A DNA stretch of 64,000 nucleotides from Micractinium sp. NFX-FRZ (taxonomy: Eukaryota; Chlorophyta; Trebouxiophyceae; Chlorellales; Chlorellaceae): the NCBI GenBank assembly GCA_029339195.1, contig JAPTJF010000350.1:1-64000 (forward strand). The letters run 5' to 3'. The translations under genes were made by a program, and so were the position numbers. The notes under the pieces are model-generated. The model ran no database searches, had not been told where the DNA came from, and was given only the letters and a program-made list of their open reading frames with translations. Of the stretch, positions 10,726 to 22,500 are shown piece after piece (the first letter of the stretch is position 1; every line of letters starts with the position of its first letter).

Positions 10726-13700
10726 ATGAGGGTCGCGACATCTGCCACCGATCCATCGAACCTCGCCGTCGCACCACAGCGTGCCGGCACCGCTGTGCCA
10801 CCCACACCCTCCGCCAACCCCGCCGCCGCTGCGTGCCCCATGGCGTGGGCGCCCACCCCCCAGCGGCGCATCCTTGTGGAGCACGTCTCCTTTGTGTACG
10901 CCTTTGGAAACACCAAGCACCGCTCTCTGTTCAGGGAAAAGGCCGGACAGGAGGTCCAGAAGGTGGGGCGTTTGCCCGACGAGGCTCTGCTACGCTGCTC
11001 CTTAGACAGGCGTCCGCCCGTGGCTTCCTGCCGCGCCCAGGAGGTGCACACCCATGCCTGCGCCTCCCTCTACTCCAGCCTTGCTCATTCAGCCCGCCAT
11101 CTCGCCCATGCTGCAGTACCTGCTGCTCGGGTTTGGAGATGTGCGCAACGCGCTGGCCACTGCAGCCGCCGCCGCTGCCGCCGCTGCCGCCGCCAAGCAG
11201 GCCAGCAAGCTGAGAGAGCTGCATCTGGATCTGTGTGACATCAGCCCACTGAACGTGGCCCGCGGCCTGCTGCTGCTGCACCTGGTGGGTGGGCAGGCGA
11301 GTGGATTGCAGCGCCTCTGTGGTGGTGGTAGCGGGGCGGGGAGGCTGTGGGGCGGAGCAGCTGCGATGCTGCCAACACTGTTGACGCTCCTGGCGTGCCA
11401 GGCTCTGCCCCCTCCCCACCCGCTTTCCCGCCCTGCTTCCCTCGCTGCCGCTGCTGCCCCCGCAGGCAAGCACACTGGACCCTTCCAACCCAGAAGACCG
11501 CGACTTTCTGTGGGGAGTGACCTACTGCCTGCGCCTGCCGGCACGGCAGGCCGAGCGCCTGGCGGCAGCCGCACGCACGCTGCTGCAGCAGCTTGGCGGG
11601 CTGGGTGCACAGGCAGGCGACGCAGCGACTGCAGCGGCGGTTGAGCGTGTGATTCGTGGCTGGGTGGAGGCAGCGCCACGGCCGGTGGCAGAGGTGGAGG
11701 ATGAGCGGCGGCGGCTGGTCATGCAGCGCCTGGGTACCAAGCGACAGCAGCACGTAGGGTCGGCAGCAGAGCTGGAGAGGCTGTACCAGGCGCAGGCAGG
11801 GGGCGTGCTGGCCAACCTGCTGCCCTGGCCGCCACTTGGCGGCAGCATGCAGGGAATGGGCATCACAAATCAGGTTGGCGGGGTCAGAGGGTTTGTGACT
11901 TAGAGTGGGAGCGGTGAAGATTTGTGCCGCCTGGTCAGGGTGCCACAGCTTGGCCCAGCCACCTGCCCCGCCTGCCCGTCGCCAGCGCCGCTGCAAGCGC
12001 CTTTGCTGCCTGCGTGCCCTGCCCCGCCCTCTACTCCCTCAGCCCACCCTCAACCCTCACGCAACCTGCCAATGCTTGCCACCCTTTGCAGGCGCTGGTC
12101 CAGGAGTGCACCGATTTCTACATGACCGGAAGCATCTACCCCGCACATGTCACTGCCGGCACTGCCAGCAGCGGCAGCGCTGGCGGCAGTGCCAGCGGCG
12201 GCGCCTGGGCCGTCAACCCCACCCTGCTGCACCCCAGCACCCAGCGGTGGCTGCTGCACTACGGCCTCCTGCCCTTCATGAGCTTCCTCCCTCTCGACCC
12301 TGGCAAGCATGGCGGCATCGGCACCAGCCGGGGCCCCCGGGCGCTCACAGAGGTGCGTGCTGTGTGCGCTGTGCGCTGTGCGCTGGGCCTGGCTTGGTCC
12401 AACTGGGGTACCCCAGCAGGCTGCTGCTGCCTGTGCAACCTGTGCAGGGGGGCATGATTACAGCAGGTGGTGTGTGCTGTGCCTGCACGGTGCCTCATGT
12501 GTTGTGTGCTGTGCTGTCCCCCATGTGCCGCCTGCCCGCAGGCCTGCCAAGCCGAGCTGGCCGCGCTGGTGCGTGGCTGGCAAGCATGCCGTGCGCGGTG
12601 CAGCGTGACGGCCCGCTTCTGGTGCTGCGACGCGCTGGCTCTGTGCAGCCGGCTGCGCGGCACAGCGCCGCAGGCACAGCAGCCGGAGGGGCAGCAGGGC
12701 GGTGACTCCAAGCCTGCTGAGCAGGCGGGGTATGATGCAATAGATGTCTCCAACCTGCCAGACCACGTGGGTCTGCTGAATGTGCTGACGCTGACAGCGC
12801 CGCTGCTGCGCCAAGCGCCACATGCCAGGTGAGGGCGGGGCTCAGCAGTGGGGTGAGCCTGCCTGCAGGCTGCAATGGTGGGTGTGTACTAGGCCTCTGC
12901 CTGGGGGCATGCCCGGCATGCCCACCAGCCTTGCGGTTCTTGCACCCCCTGCCTGCCGTCGCCCTTGCTGCTAGCACCATGTGTGCGTGTGCTCCCGCCC
13001 GCCCCTGCAGGCTGTTCACTGGGCACATGCTGTGGGTGACGGGCGCCCGGCGGCTGGGGGAGTATGTGCGCCTGGCTTGTGGGGCCGACCCTCAGCTCTT
13101 CCCCACACTGCTGGGCCTGCGCCTGGTGAACGACCCACAGGTGGGGCCCCGAGGAATGTGGTTGTGCTTATGCAGCAACAGCCTGAATGCCGGTAGCACC
13201 GCAGCCATTCGCCGCGAGCAAGGCAAGTCAGGCAGTGGCAACAGCCGCCTTTTGCTTGCCTTTGCGGCACAAGTTGGTGTACTTGTATTGAGCGTTGGGT
13301 GTCCTCACATACTGCGCTCCAACATGTGCATTGCCCCTGCCCCCTGCCCCGCCTCGTCCGCTTCCCCCCTGCAGTATGGCCTCGCCCAGCCCCACAGCCC
13401 CATGATCTCTTATGCCCAGACTGACTTGGAGGATGTGCTGGAGTGGATGCCGGCACCCCTGCAGGCCACAGGGGTGCCCACCCGAGCAGGTGAGAACTGC
13501 CCCTGTGGTGGTTTGTGCGGAAGACAGGCAGGCACTCATGCAGGCAGGCGGGCGGGTGGGCAGGCATGCAGGCAGGCACTCGTACATGCAGGCAGGCAGG
13601 TGGGCAGGCAGGTGGGCAGGCACATGCGTTTGGGAGCGCGGCCTGTTGAGCCGCAATACATGTCACCTCTGCACGCTGCCTCTTTGCCTCTTTGCGCCCT

Positions 13701-16700
13701 GCACACGTGGCATGCTTACGTCTTTGAGCTCTGCACACGCTGACGCCTGTGCCCCCCCGGCTGGCTGCAGAGGGTGACGGCATCAGCGGGGTGCTGCTGG
13801 CCTGGGGCGACCTGACCTGCGCCCGCAAGGCATGCCCTCCTCGGGACCGGTCAGGACTCGGCTTGAGCTCCCCGCTCACCCTGCTGCACGCGGTGGCGGG
13901 CCTGGCGGGGCGGGCGCACGGCGTGCTGCCACCCGGCACCTCCGGCTGGCGCCAGCTGGCCGACAGCCTGGCCACGCTGTGCGCTGTGCCCGAGGTGCAC
14001 CGCCTGCAGCTGCGCGCGCTGTGCTGCTGGGCGCTGGCGCAGCACGGCACCGCTGCGGGCACCACAGCAGGCGCAGCGCAAGCCCCGGTGCTGGTCCGCG
14101 GCCGCCTGCCGCTGTCGGCCGCCTACCGCATCTCGCAGCAGCAGGCGGCCACCCCGCTGCTCACGCTGCACCTCGTGCACATCCCACCTGGCACTGCCAT
14201 GCCCGATTTGCTGGCCGATTTGATGAAGGTGGCACAGGGCATGGGCGCCGGCGGAGCAGGCCCAGCGGGACCCTGGGGGTCTGGCCAGGCGGCACGGCAC
14301 ATGCACGTGGTGGATGTGCTGACGTTTGATGTGGAGACCGAAGAGGTGAGCTGTGGTGTGCAGATGGGGGTTTAAAGGGAGGCAGCATGACAGCATGGCT
14401 TCACGTGCTCGTCTCATCTGCTCACGTCGACTGTGACTGGCACACACGCGTGGTTGTGTGGTTGCGTGGTGAGGCAGTCTGCGTGGCCTGGAAGCTCCGC
14501 CACGGCTGCCACCACTGGGCGCCTCGTGCTGCATACCAGTGCCAGTAAACTAGGTTTATGAGCCACCCACGCTGCCCACGCTGTGCTGCCCATGCAGGTC
14601 TCCTTCTTGCTGCCCGCCGACCACGGCCTGGATGTCTCCAATGCCGCCGTCACGCTGGTTGACGCCACCACGGCGCTGCCCTTGACCGAGGGCCCGGCGG
14701 TGCCGCTGGGCACGCTGCGCATGGCGCCCTGCACACCCGCTGACCTGGCGCCACCCGCGCTCACAGCCGGCCTGCAGCGCCTGCTGGCCGATGCGTCAAA
14801 TCCCAGCCGAGGCGGCCCGGGAGGCCCCCCTGCTGCACCTGCCAGTGGCACCACCGGTGGCGTGCAACTCAGCCCAGGGCTGCGGCTGAAGCGGCTGACA
14901 GAGCATGCCGACTCTTTTGAGGTTGAGCTGGAGGTGGAGGGAAGCCTGGGAGGCACCGTCAGCAGCACAGGGCTGGGGCTGGAGTTCCCTGGGGCGCCGC
15001 CCGGCGGCGGCGCCTGCCAGGAGCTCAAGGTGAGAGAGACCCTGGGCTGTCCAAGGGCTTGGAATGGTGTTGGTGGGTGGATGTGCATGACTGGCCTTGC
15101 GATGCAGTTGGTTCTGTGCTGGCCCTCTGGTAGCTGCACTGATTACACAGGCCTGAGCCTGCACCTCCTAGTTCTTTGATCCAGCTACTCTTGAGCGCTG
15201 CCATGCCTGCCCTGCATCCCTGCCCTGCCTGCAGCTGAGCCTGAAGCAGCCGGCCGCGCTGGGCGCCGCCATCACGTTTGCCTGGCCAGTCGACAGCCTC
15301 AGCACCAGCGTGCGCGTGCGCCGCAGGTGGGTCTGGACGGCGCCATCTGCTGTTGCTGTTCTTACTGCTGCTCTTGCTAGGGCTGCTGCTGTGCCTTGGG
15401 CAGTGCAAGTTTGGCACGGCATTGTGTACTTACAGGCACACAGCGTGGAGTGAGGATTTCTGTTGTGCTGGCATGCCGCGACCGGCATCCGTTGCCTGGA
15501 CTGAGCGGTGCCCCCCCGTCTCCCTCCCCCGCTGCAGTGCACGCACCGTCAGCGCCACCCTGTCAAAGTCGCCCGTCTGGCCTTCCGACCAGGCCTGGCT
15601 GCTGCCCAAGCTGGAAGTGGATCGCTTGCCGGACTGGGGGAGCGGGGAGGGCCCCCAGGGGGAGCTGTCCATGCACATGAGCTCCATGTTCTCCCATGCG
15701 GTGAGCAAGCGGGGGGAAGCAGTGGTGTTGTTTGGTCTGTGGTCCTCAGGGGAAGCTGCGCATGTTCACGAGCCTCCAATTTGTCTTGCTGCGAGGTGGG
15801 ATGGTTGTTGTGGGGAAGGGTGTGGGAGCTGGTGTGGACTTTCTGTCGGCCCACACCTGGCGCACTTGAGTTAATTGGTGTCGCATGCTGTGAGCGGGTC
15901 GGTGCTTGTCTTATCTGTGCAGGGTTTTGCTAATAAGCCGGTATCACCGCAGGCCTGCACCCCCAGGGCACGTGGGCCGACTTGTGGGCACACTGCATCG
16001 AACATGTAGAGTCACCCCACCCCAGCACGCCTGGAGGCCCCGCCCCCTTGCCTCCATCTCACCTCCCCCCACTCGCCAGAGCTTCTGGCCCAGGCCACAG
16101 GCACCCTAACATTGCGCGCCCTGTCCCCCTCCCTCCCACTCCATCCACTCTTGCTGGCTTGCAGGAGCTGCAGGCCAAGGCGCGCGGCGCCTCCCCCGGC
16201 AGCACCGCCTTTGACCCCATGTTTGACGCCAAGGAAAGCCTGCAGGCGCTGTTTGTGAGGACCTTCCAGGTGTGCTCACTGCTTGTTGCGTATGTTTTGT
16301 ACCCCATGTTTTGCTCCCCTATAGTGAGGCTGCGGGCACACACTTGTGGCTGGGCACGGCATGGCATGTGGCGGCCCCGTCCTGTGAGCCCCCACCGCAG
16401 TTTGCCTTCCCAGCCCGCTGCTTGCACTGCCTTGATGGCCCCCGCGCCCCGCCACCTTTCGGCATCGTGCTTTGCTTGTGCATTGCCCAGCCCAGCGGCC
16501 CTTCCTGCTCCCGTTCCCACCGCAGGGTATGCGCGCGCACGGCCTGCACGCGCTGTCAGGCGGAGACAGGGACGAGCCCGCAGTCACGCTGTATGTGCAC
16601 GGCGACGGGCCCAGCGGCGTCAAGCGCCTGCCCGATGGCCGCCCGCTGCTGCACGTTTCGTGGGTGGATCACGAGGGGGCGCGCAGGATGTTCCCCACCG

Positions 16701-18862
16701 TGGAGTCCCGGGCAGCGCCGGTGGCCAGGTGGGGGGCCTGCCGGTGGGAAGCGGTTGGCGGCAGCCAAACAATGGAGACTGGTGGTGCACGGGTGTGTGT
16801 GGTGCATTGCGCTGGGAGCAGGGGAGGGGAGGGCAGGGGAGGGGAGGGGAGGCGGGCTGCGGCCTGCAGTGCCCGCTGGCCTCCCCCCAAGTTTGAACAT
16901 CGGGGGGCCTGCATGTCACCCTGCCTCACACCCTGCATCTTGATCTTGGCCTGTGCCCACCCCAGATTTCTTCAAACGCGTCCCGTGTGCCCAGGTTCTC
17001 CAAGTTCAGGGGATATGCGTGTGGCTTCAAGGCCATCCATCCCTGTGCCCCTTGCACAATCTGCACCCAACGTAAGCAGCTGTGTAAACCTGGCTTGCAG
17101 GTTCTCCAAGTTCATGGGATACGTGGGCGGCTTCAAGGCCATCAACCGGGTCAACTGCACCGACCGCGAGCTGCGCCTGCTGCGCGCCATGCTGGCACGC
17201 AACGCGATGCGCATGCGGGTGCCCAGGTGCGAGCGGGTCTGAGGAGGGGGCAAGCATTCACAGAACCTTGAAAATCGCGGTTTTGTGCGTGTGGTGTGCG
17301 CCCTGCACGAAAGGCAACGTGCCTGCGGGTGCCCAGGTGCAGCACGGCAGCCAGGCGGGGCAGGGCGGGGCACCGCAGCGCCCCCGCCCGCCCACCTGTC
17401 CCATCCCATCCCATGCCCTCGGGCGCACCATTTCTTCATGCATCTCCCCCATCTGACCATGCCCAGCTGGCAGCCCCCCTGGCCCTCATGCATTTCCTCG
17501 CCCACCCACCTACGCACCCATCGCCCTGCCCGCCCTCCCCCCTCCTCCCCGCCCCGCGCAGCTGGCAGTCGCGGCTGCTGGAGCTGCCCTCCGACTGGGG
17601 CGCCTCCTTCCTGGTGCCTGCATACAGCGACCGCGTGGAGGATCCCTCAAAAGGGGGCTCCCTGCTGGACTCTGTTGCAAGGTAAGCTGGCACCACCATG
17701 GTTGTCCGGGGCAGGGCAGGACATGAGCATGCTTGACAAGGAGTTTTCTAGGCACACACAGCAACAGCAGGCTGCAGCGACCATGTGGAAGCCCCTCCCA
17801 ATGGGGATTCCCTGCTCGACTCCGCTGCCAGGTGAGCTGGCAGGCAGCAGGCACAGCAGGCAAAGCAGCAGCAGCAGCAGTGGCATCACATGTCACAAGG
17901 CAGCGAGCTGCTGCTGCTGCTGCTTCTGGGGCTGTGCACAGCCACGTCATGCTGCTTGAGAGGTGACGGCATGAATTTCCTGTTTGCCTGCTGCTGCCTG
18001 TCTTGGTTTGTCAGTGAACAGGGAACACACGGGCAGCGCCAGCCGTGCTTCCCTGTGGCCCTTGAATGTGCCTCCTGTGCCCTCGCTGCCCTCCCTCTTG
18101 CAGCCTGGGTGCCGCTACCAGGGGCGGCGCCTCGGGCGGCGGTGCTACTGCTGGCTCCGGGAGCAGGTCTGGGTTGCCGGCAGCAGAGCAGCATAAGCAG
18201 GCAGGCAACGCAGCATTCAAGCAGAAGCGGTACGCGGATGCAGCTGGGCAGTACCGCTGCGGTGTGGCGGCGCTGCAGGTTCAGCAGCAGCAGCAGCAGC
18301 GGCAGCAGGGCGAGCAGCAGAGGCAGCTGATGATCGACATGTCGAATAACCTGGCTCTCACGCTCATCCGGCAGGCAGAGACAGACCCCGCTGGTGGGCC
18401 GGGTGGGGGCGTGGGTGGTACATGGTTGGTGGGCATGCACCTGCTGCTGCCAGGGAGGCGGCAGTGAGAGGGACCAGGTCGTGCGTGTGCCTGCAAGTGC
18501 CAATTACCGCTGCAAGGGCACGAGCCATCGCACAGAACTCGCTCTGCCGGTAAGAGAGCATGCTGCTGTGGCACTCCCCGCATGCTGCGCATGCACCCAC
18601 CCTTGCAAGGCCTCCCTGCACGCACCACCCCCCCTTCCAAGCAGGTGCGGCGGCCTGCCTGGCCGAAGCAGAGGCCGCCTGCTCCCGGGTGCTTGCCCTG
18701 GAGGGAGGCAACAGCAAGGCGCTGTACCGCCGAGCGCTGGCTCGGCACAAGCAGGGCAAGGCGGCGGCGGCGGCGGCCGACCTCGGCAGCCTCCCGCCCG
18801 CGGGGGAGGACCCCGCTGTGGAAGCGCTGCGGCGGCAGGTGCAGGCGTCACTGAACCTCTGA
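10726..18862 (+). CDS. Large DUF4470-like protein with C-terminal TPR domain
   Basis: Seventeen exons: 10726-10962, 11117-11284, 11466-11873, 12092-12352, 12542-12828, 13011-13140, 13375-13489, 13771-14345, 14598-15029, 15235-15326, 15538-15700, 16165-16269, 16526-16728, 17101-17226, 17562-17681, 18104-18393, 18645-18862 (1,309 aa). Phase is kept at all sixteen junctions. The N-terminus resembles DUF4470 (LLLGFGDVRNAL, then LHLDLCDISPLNVARGLLLL), a domain found in axonemal-dynein factor DNAAF3 and in MYND-finger proteins; no MYND finger was seen. The long middle part has no family I recognise. The last 150 residues are a TPR unit (HKQAGNAAFKQKRY, SNNLAL, NSKALYRRAL) with the Lys/Asn/Asn/Lys/Arg pattern of chaperone-binding carboxylate clamps. 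Start is uncertain: ATGs at 10594, 10726 and 10840 are all in frame. A 54-nt cassette (17778-17831) could add 18 residues. Confidence 0.7.
16995..17040 (+). repeat. Diverged copy of exon 14's 5' end, with acceptor, in the preceding intron
   Basis: Reads FSKFRGYACGFKAIH after a CCCAG acceptor. The real exon 14 at 17101 reads FSKFMGYVGGFKAIN after TTGCAG. Using this copy with the GTAAGC donor near 17071 would break the reading phase, so it is probably a dead duplicate. Confidence 0.75.
17322..17343 (+). repeat. Copy of exon 14's 3' end and donor in the following intron
   Basis: The stretch TGCGGGTGCCCAG|GTGC repeats the last bases of exon 14 and its donor (17214-17230), about 110 nt downstream. 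Confidence 0.6.
17778..17831 (+). repeat. Phase-preserving duplicate of exon 15's 3' half (candidate cassette exon)
   Basis: Flanked by GCTGCAG and GTGAGC, it is exactly 54 nt, enters and leaves in the same phase as the flanking exons, and encodes SDHVEAPPNGDSLLDSAAR. The end of exon 15 encodes SDRVEDPSKGGSLLDSVAR. Inclusion would give two tandem 18-residue repeats without a frameshift. Confidence 0.7.
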
Positions 18863-19532
18863 GCAAACCCACAGTTCAGGCACATGCAGCTTGCCTCCAC
18901 AGTCGCCACTGGTGGTTGTAAGTATCGACGTACGCCCGGAATGACCTCAGGGAGGCCTCCGCTCGCTCTGCCATGCGTGCTTTGCCGCCGCGGTACTGCC
19001 CTCTTGCCCCGACACGCCGGTGGCGTGGCAAGGGCATTGCGACAGCGGGAGGTGCAATCATCACTACCCATGCACTTGCATGTGAAGCACGCCGAACATC
19101 CCAGGCTGTGCTGGCCACTAGAGGGCTGCAGCATATGGGGCATGGCGGCGGGCAGCCGTCTTGAGTGTCTGAGATACCGCAGCTGGGTCGGCCAGCATGC
19201 GGACTGTCCCGCTTAACATCTCCATGTTACTTCGCGCACAGAACCTTCCCACGTCACAAAGGCTGCGTCAGACCTGCTCTCAAGTTTTTCGTGCCCTTGC
19301 GGAGGAGGGGCAGCTTCCTGGGTTGCGGAGGCTGGCCCCAGCCTGCACACTTGCAGGGCGCCTGCGAAAGCGCATTGAAAATGGCTCGTAACAAAGAATA
19401 TAACCGCTGAAGAAATGCGAGTTGCCCTAACCGGCTGAAAACGGTACACAAACTGAGCCACACCATTCCTTCTGCGGAAGAGCAAACACTGCGTTATTTC
19501 ATCTTTGTTTCCCAACACACCATGCACGCGAC
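18863..19532. other. Intergenic: 3' UTR of DUF4470-like gene and 5' region of receptor kinase
   Basis: A TGTAA at 18917-18921, 55 nt after the stop, likely ends the upstream transcript. The remainder is the promoter/leader of the receptor-like kinase. No convincing gene was seen on either strand. Confidence 0.45.
18917..18921 (+). terminator. Poly(A) signal TGTAA of the DUF4470-like gene
   Basis: Sense-strand TGTAA 55 nt after the stop codon. Confidence 0.45.
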
Positions 19533-22500
19533 ATGAGCACACAACGGCGGCAGACGCAGCTGCCGCTACTGCTGCTGTGCGCCCTGCACGCCGCTGTCGG
19601 CGGGGTGCAGGCGGCCGCGACGGGCGACAGCGCCCTTGATCCCGACCAGGTGTACACGCCACGGAATGGGACCATGCTCGCGCCAAGCACAGCGTTGGGT
19701 GGCGCCTCGCTGGGCCCGCCAGTGACGGCAGTGGCGTCGGCGGTCGGCTGCAGCGACGCCTGTCACAACACCTCTTCGTGCACCTACTTCCAGTACTGCG
19801 GCACACAGGTGAGCAGGTGTAAGGGTGGCTGGATGGGTTTGGGCCCACCTCATGTGCGCCATGCTGCTGTGCGCTTTGCTTGCCTTGTAGCCCGCAGCCC
19901 CACCGCCGCGCCCGCTCCGTCCCACACACCGCAGGGCGGCTGCTCGGCCGGCACCGGCGGCGGCACCCTGCCTTTCCAGGCCTGCCAGCTGCTGGCGGGT
20001 GACAACTGCACAGTGCAGCCGGTTGTGCTGGCACGGGGCGGTGCTGTGCAGGTGGTCTCAGGTGCGCACGCTTGACAGCACGACAGGTGGGCTGCACAGG
20101 CTCGCTTTTGCTTGGCAGTGGATCAGCCGGCATGGCCTGGCAACTGCACGGCCCCCGGGGTAAAACACACACACGCTCTGCTGCCGTCCGGCCCCAACCG
20201 CCGCCTCCCTCTGCCCACTGCAACCAGGCTTCCCAGTGAACCCGGCGCCCCAGGCGGTGGCAGGCTTCACAGAGGTTCCGGGGCACGGCATCGCTGGCTC
20301 CGACTTCCCATGCCCCATGTCGGTGCTCCCCGGCAAGTGCGCCTACCGGCGGCTGCTGGATGGAGCGTCGATGTGTGTGGGGGGTGACTCCGACGCGTGC
20401 CACGCTGTGGTCTGGTACTTCAACGGTGGGTGAAGGAGGGAGGGAGGGAGGGGTGCCCAAGGGTGGGGAGGCGTGCTGGGTTGGGCAGGCAGACTGAGCG
20501 GGGCTGCAGGCAGATGGTGTGTTGGCACATCATCCATCAAAGTGAGGAGCTTCCCAGCCCCACACACATGCGTAGGATGGGCACAAGGTGGCCTGGCATG
20601 TGGTGTGCCTTTCAAGGCGAGCGGGCCATGTTGGGAGGGTGCTGCGGAAGCAGTGCAGCTGCGCAGGCGCGCAGCCAGTGGGCTGCCCACATGCTGTGCA
20701 TTCCCTGCGCCCCTCCCCTGGCCCTGCCCTGCTGCTCCCCAGACCCCGGTTACCCCGTCCCTGACGCCCAGCTACCCCGCCCTGCCCCACCCCTCCCGCC
20801 CGCCTGCAGGCACCGATGGCTGCTCCGAGCCGGTCGCCGTGCTGAAGCGGGAGGGTCTGTCCCCCCAGAACACGTTTGTGTCCCCAGGCGTGACCACCCT
20901 GCAGCAGCTGGACGACCTGCCAGCCATCTCTTCCCGCCTGTACCTGCCAGACGGCCAGGTTGTACTGCCCAGCGAGGCTGAGCTGGCGGCCGGGGCGGCT
21001 GCTGCGGCTGGCTCGGGCGCCGGGCTGGGGAACGACACCACGTGGAGGGGGTGCTTCATCGGGCGGCAGGCGTTCATGGATGGCATCGTGGTTGGGGTGG
21101 TCAGCAATGTGAGCACCGCAGAGGACTGCTGCCGATCATGTCGCGCGATGGAGGTCGACGGCAGTGGAGGCGTGTGCAACGCCTTTAATTTCTGCAACGC
21201 AACAGACGGCTGCAGGTACGTGCGGCGGGGGCCCTGGCGGCAGCCTGGCAGGGGGGAGGGTGTGGGGGGGCCCGCTGCCGCGCAAGCTGCCTGCCACATC
21301 AGCGCTGCAGTTTGCTGTGCCATCCTGAACCTGAATTGTACGGCAGCACGGGTGCTGGCTGGGTAGGTATACGTGCACGTCAGGCGCAGCCACGTTGCCT
21401 GAACACAGCAGCACTGCGCTCTCTCTTGTCCCGCAGGCACACCGACGCTAGGGAGCAGACGTACAGCCTGGCCCGCTGGCAGTGCGAGCTGCGCTTCCAG
21501 CCGCTCGTCGTGCCCAGCATGGGGTGGCCCCCCAACTTGCTGGCAAAGGGTGAGCTGTGGCAGGCGACGGGCGGGCACTCTCATACACCAGTGGGGGTAT
21601 TTTCTGGGGTAGGAGCCACCACCTTCTGCATCCTCCCGCCCCTCTGCATCTTACACCCCGCAATGCTGCCTGCTTCAGTGGCTCGCCAGCTGCCCCTGTG
21701 GCACCCAGTGTCAAGACACTTACACCGCCCGCCCGCGCCTTGTGCTGAGTCGCTGCTGCCTGTGGCTCCCTGTATTGGCCTGCTCTTGTGCCCCTTGGGT
21801 CACTTTCTTGACCTGCTACTGCGCCCCGTGTGGCAGCTCCTCACTCCTGGTGGCCCTCTTGTGCGCTGCCACGCTGCACCGTGCTCAGGGATCCAGGCCT
21901 GCCGACCCCCCACCCTGCCCCACCCCCCGCCCGCCCGCTGAATGCTGCAGGGGAGGGGGTGCCGTTTTATGGGGGCGCGCCCATTGCGGTGTGGGGGCCC
22001 CCGCAGGAGGGCTACAAGCGATACCTCGGATTTGGCCTCTTCACGTGCGCGCCTCAGGGAGGGCGAGATTGGCGGAGGGAGGGTGGCGGGGCTGCAGATG
22101 CCATGCAGCTGCGCAGCTGTCCTGGAGCACAGCACGCATGCGTGTGTTTACGCGCGCGCGCGCGTGTGTGTGGCTTTCACCTTCACTGCCCTGCCCTGCA
22201 CTGCATGCCCTGCTGTGCAGGTATGGGCGGTTTGATTGCGCCGGATCCCTCGGGTGAGTCCCAGCTTGGGCGCCTGTGCATCTAGTGCGCCCCTCTGCCC
22301 CGCCCGCTTGCCCAATCTGTGCCAGGCTGATCAGCACACATCCCGCCATCTGCTTGACTTGAGCGCTCCTCTGCTGAGGAAGATTCTTGCCTGCCTGCCT
22401 GCCTGCTTGCCTGCCTGCCTGCCTGCCTGCCTGCTTGCCTGCCCTGCCTGCCTGCCTGCCTGCAGGGCTGTGCTGCAAGAGTGCGTGCACAGCGGCTCCA

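Noticed and set aside
13537..13621. GCAGGCAGGTGGG repeats as a coding repeat domain
   Set aside because: They lie between the donor at 13490 and acceptor at 13770 and contain no phase-consistent exon.
20119..20159. Possible extra receptor kinase exon (VDQPAWPGNCTAPG) with good acceptor and GTAAAA donor
   Set aside because: Including it leaves phase 0, which puts a stop at the start of the next exon; skipping it keeps the frame.
22390..22465. CTGCC array as a CRISPR or telomere-like repeat
   Set aside because: Units are 4-5 nt with no spacers, internal to an intron; it is a simple repeat.
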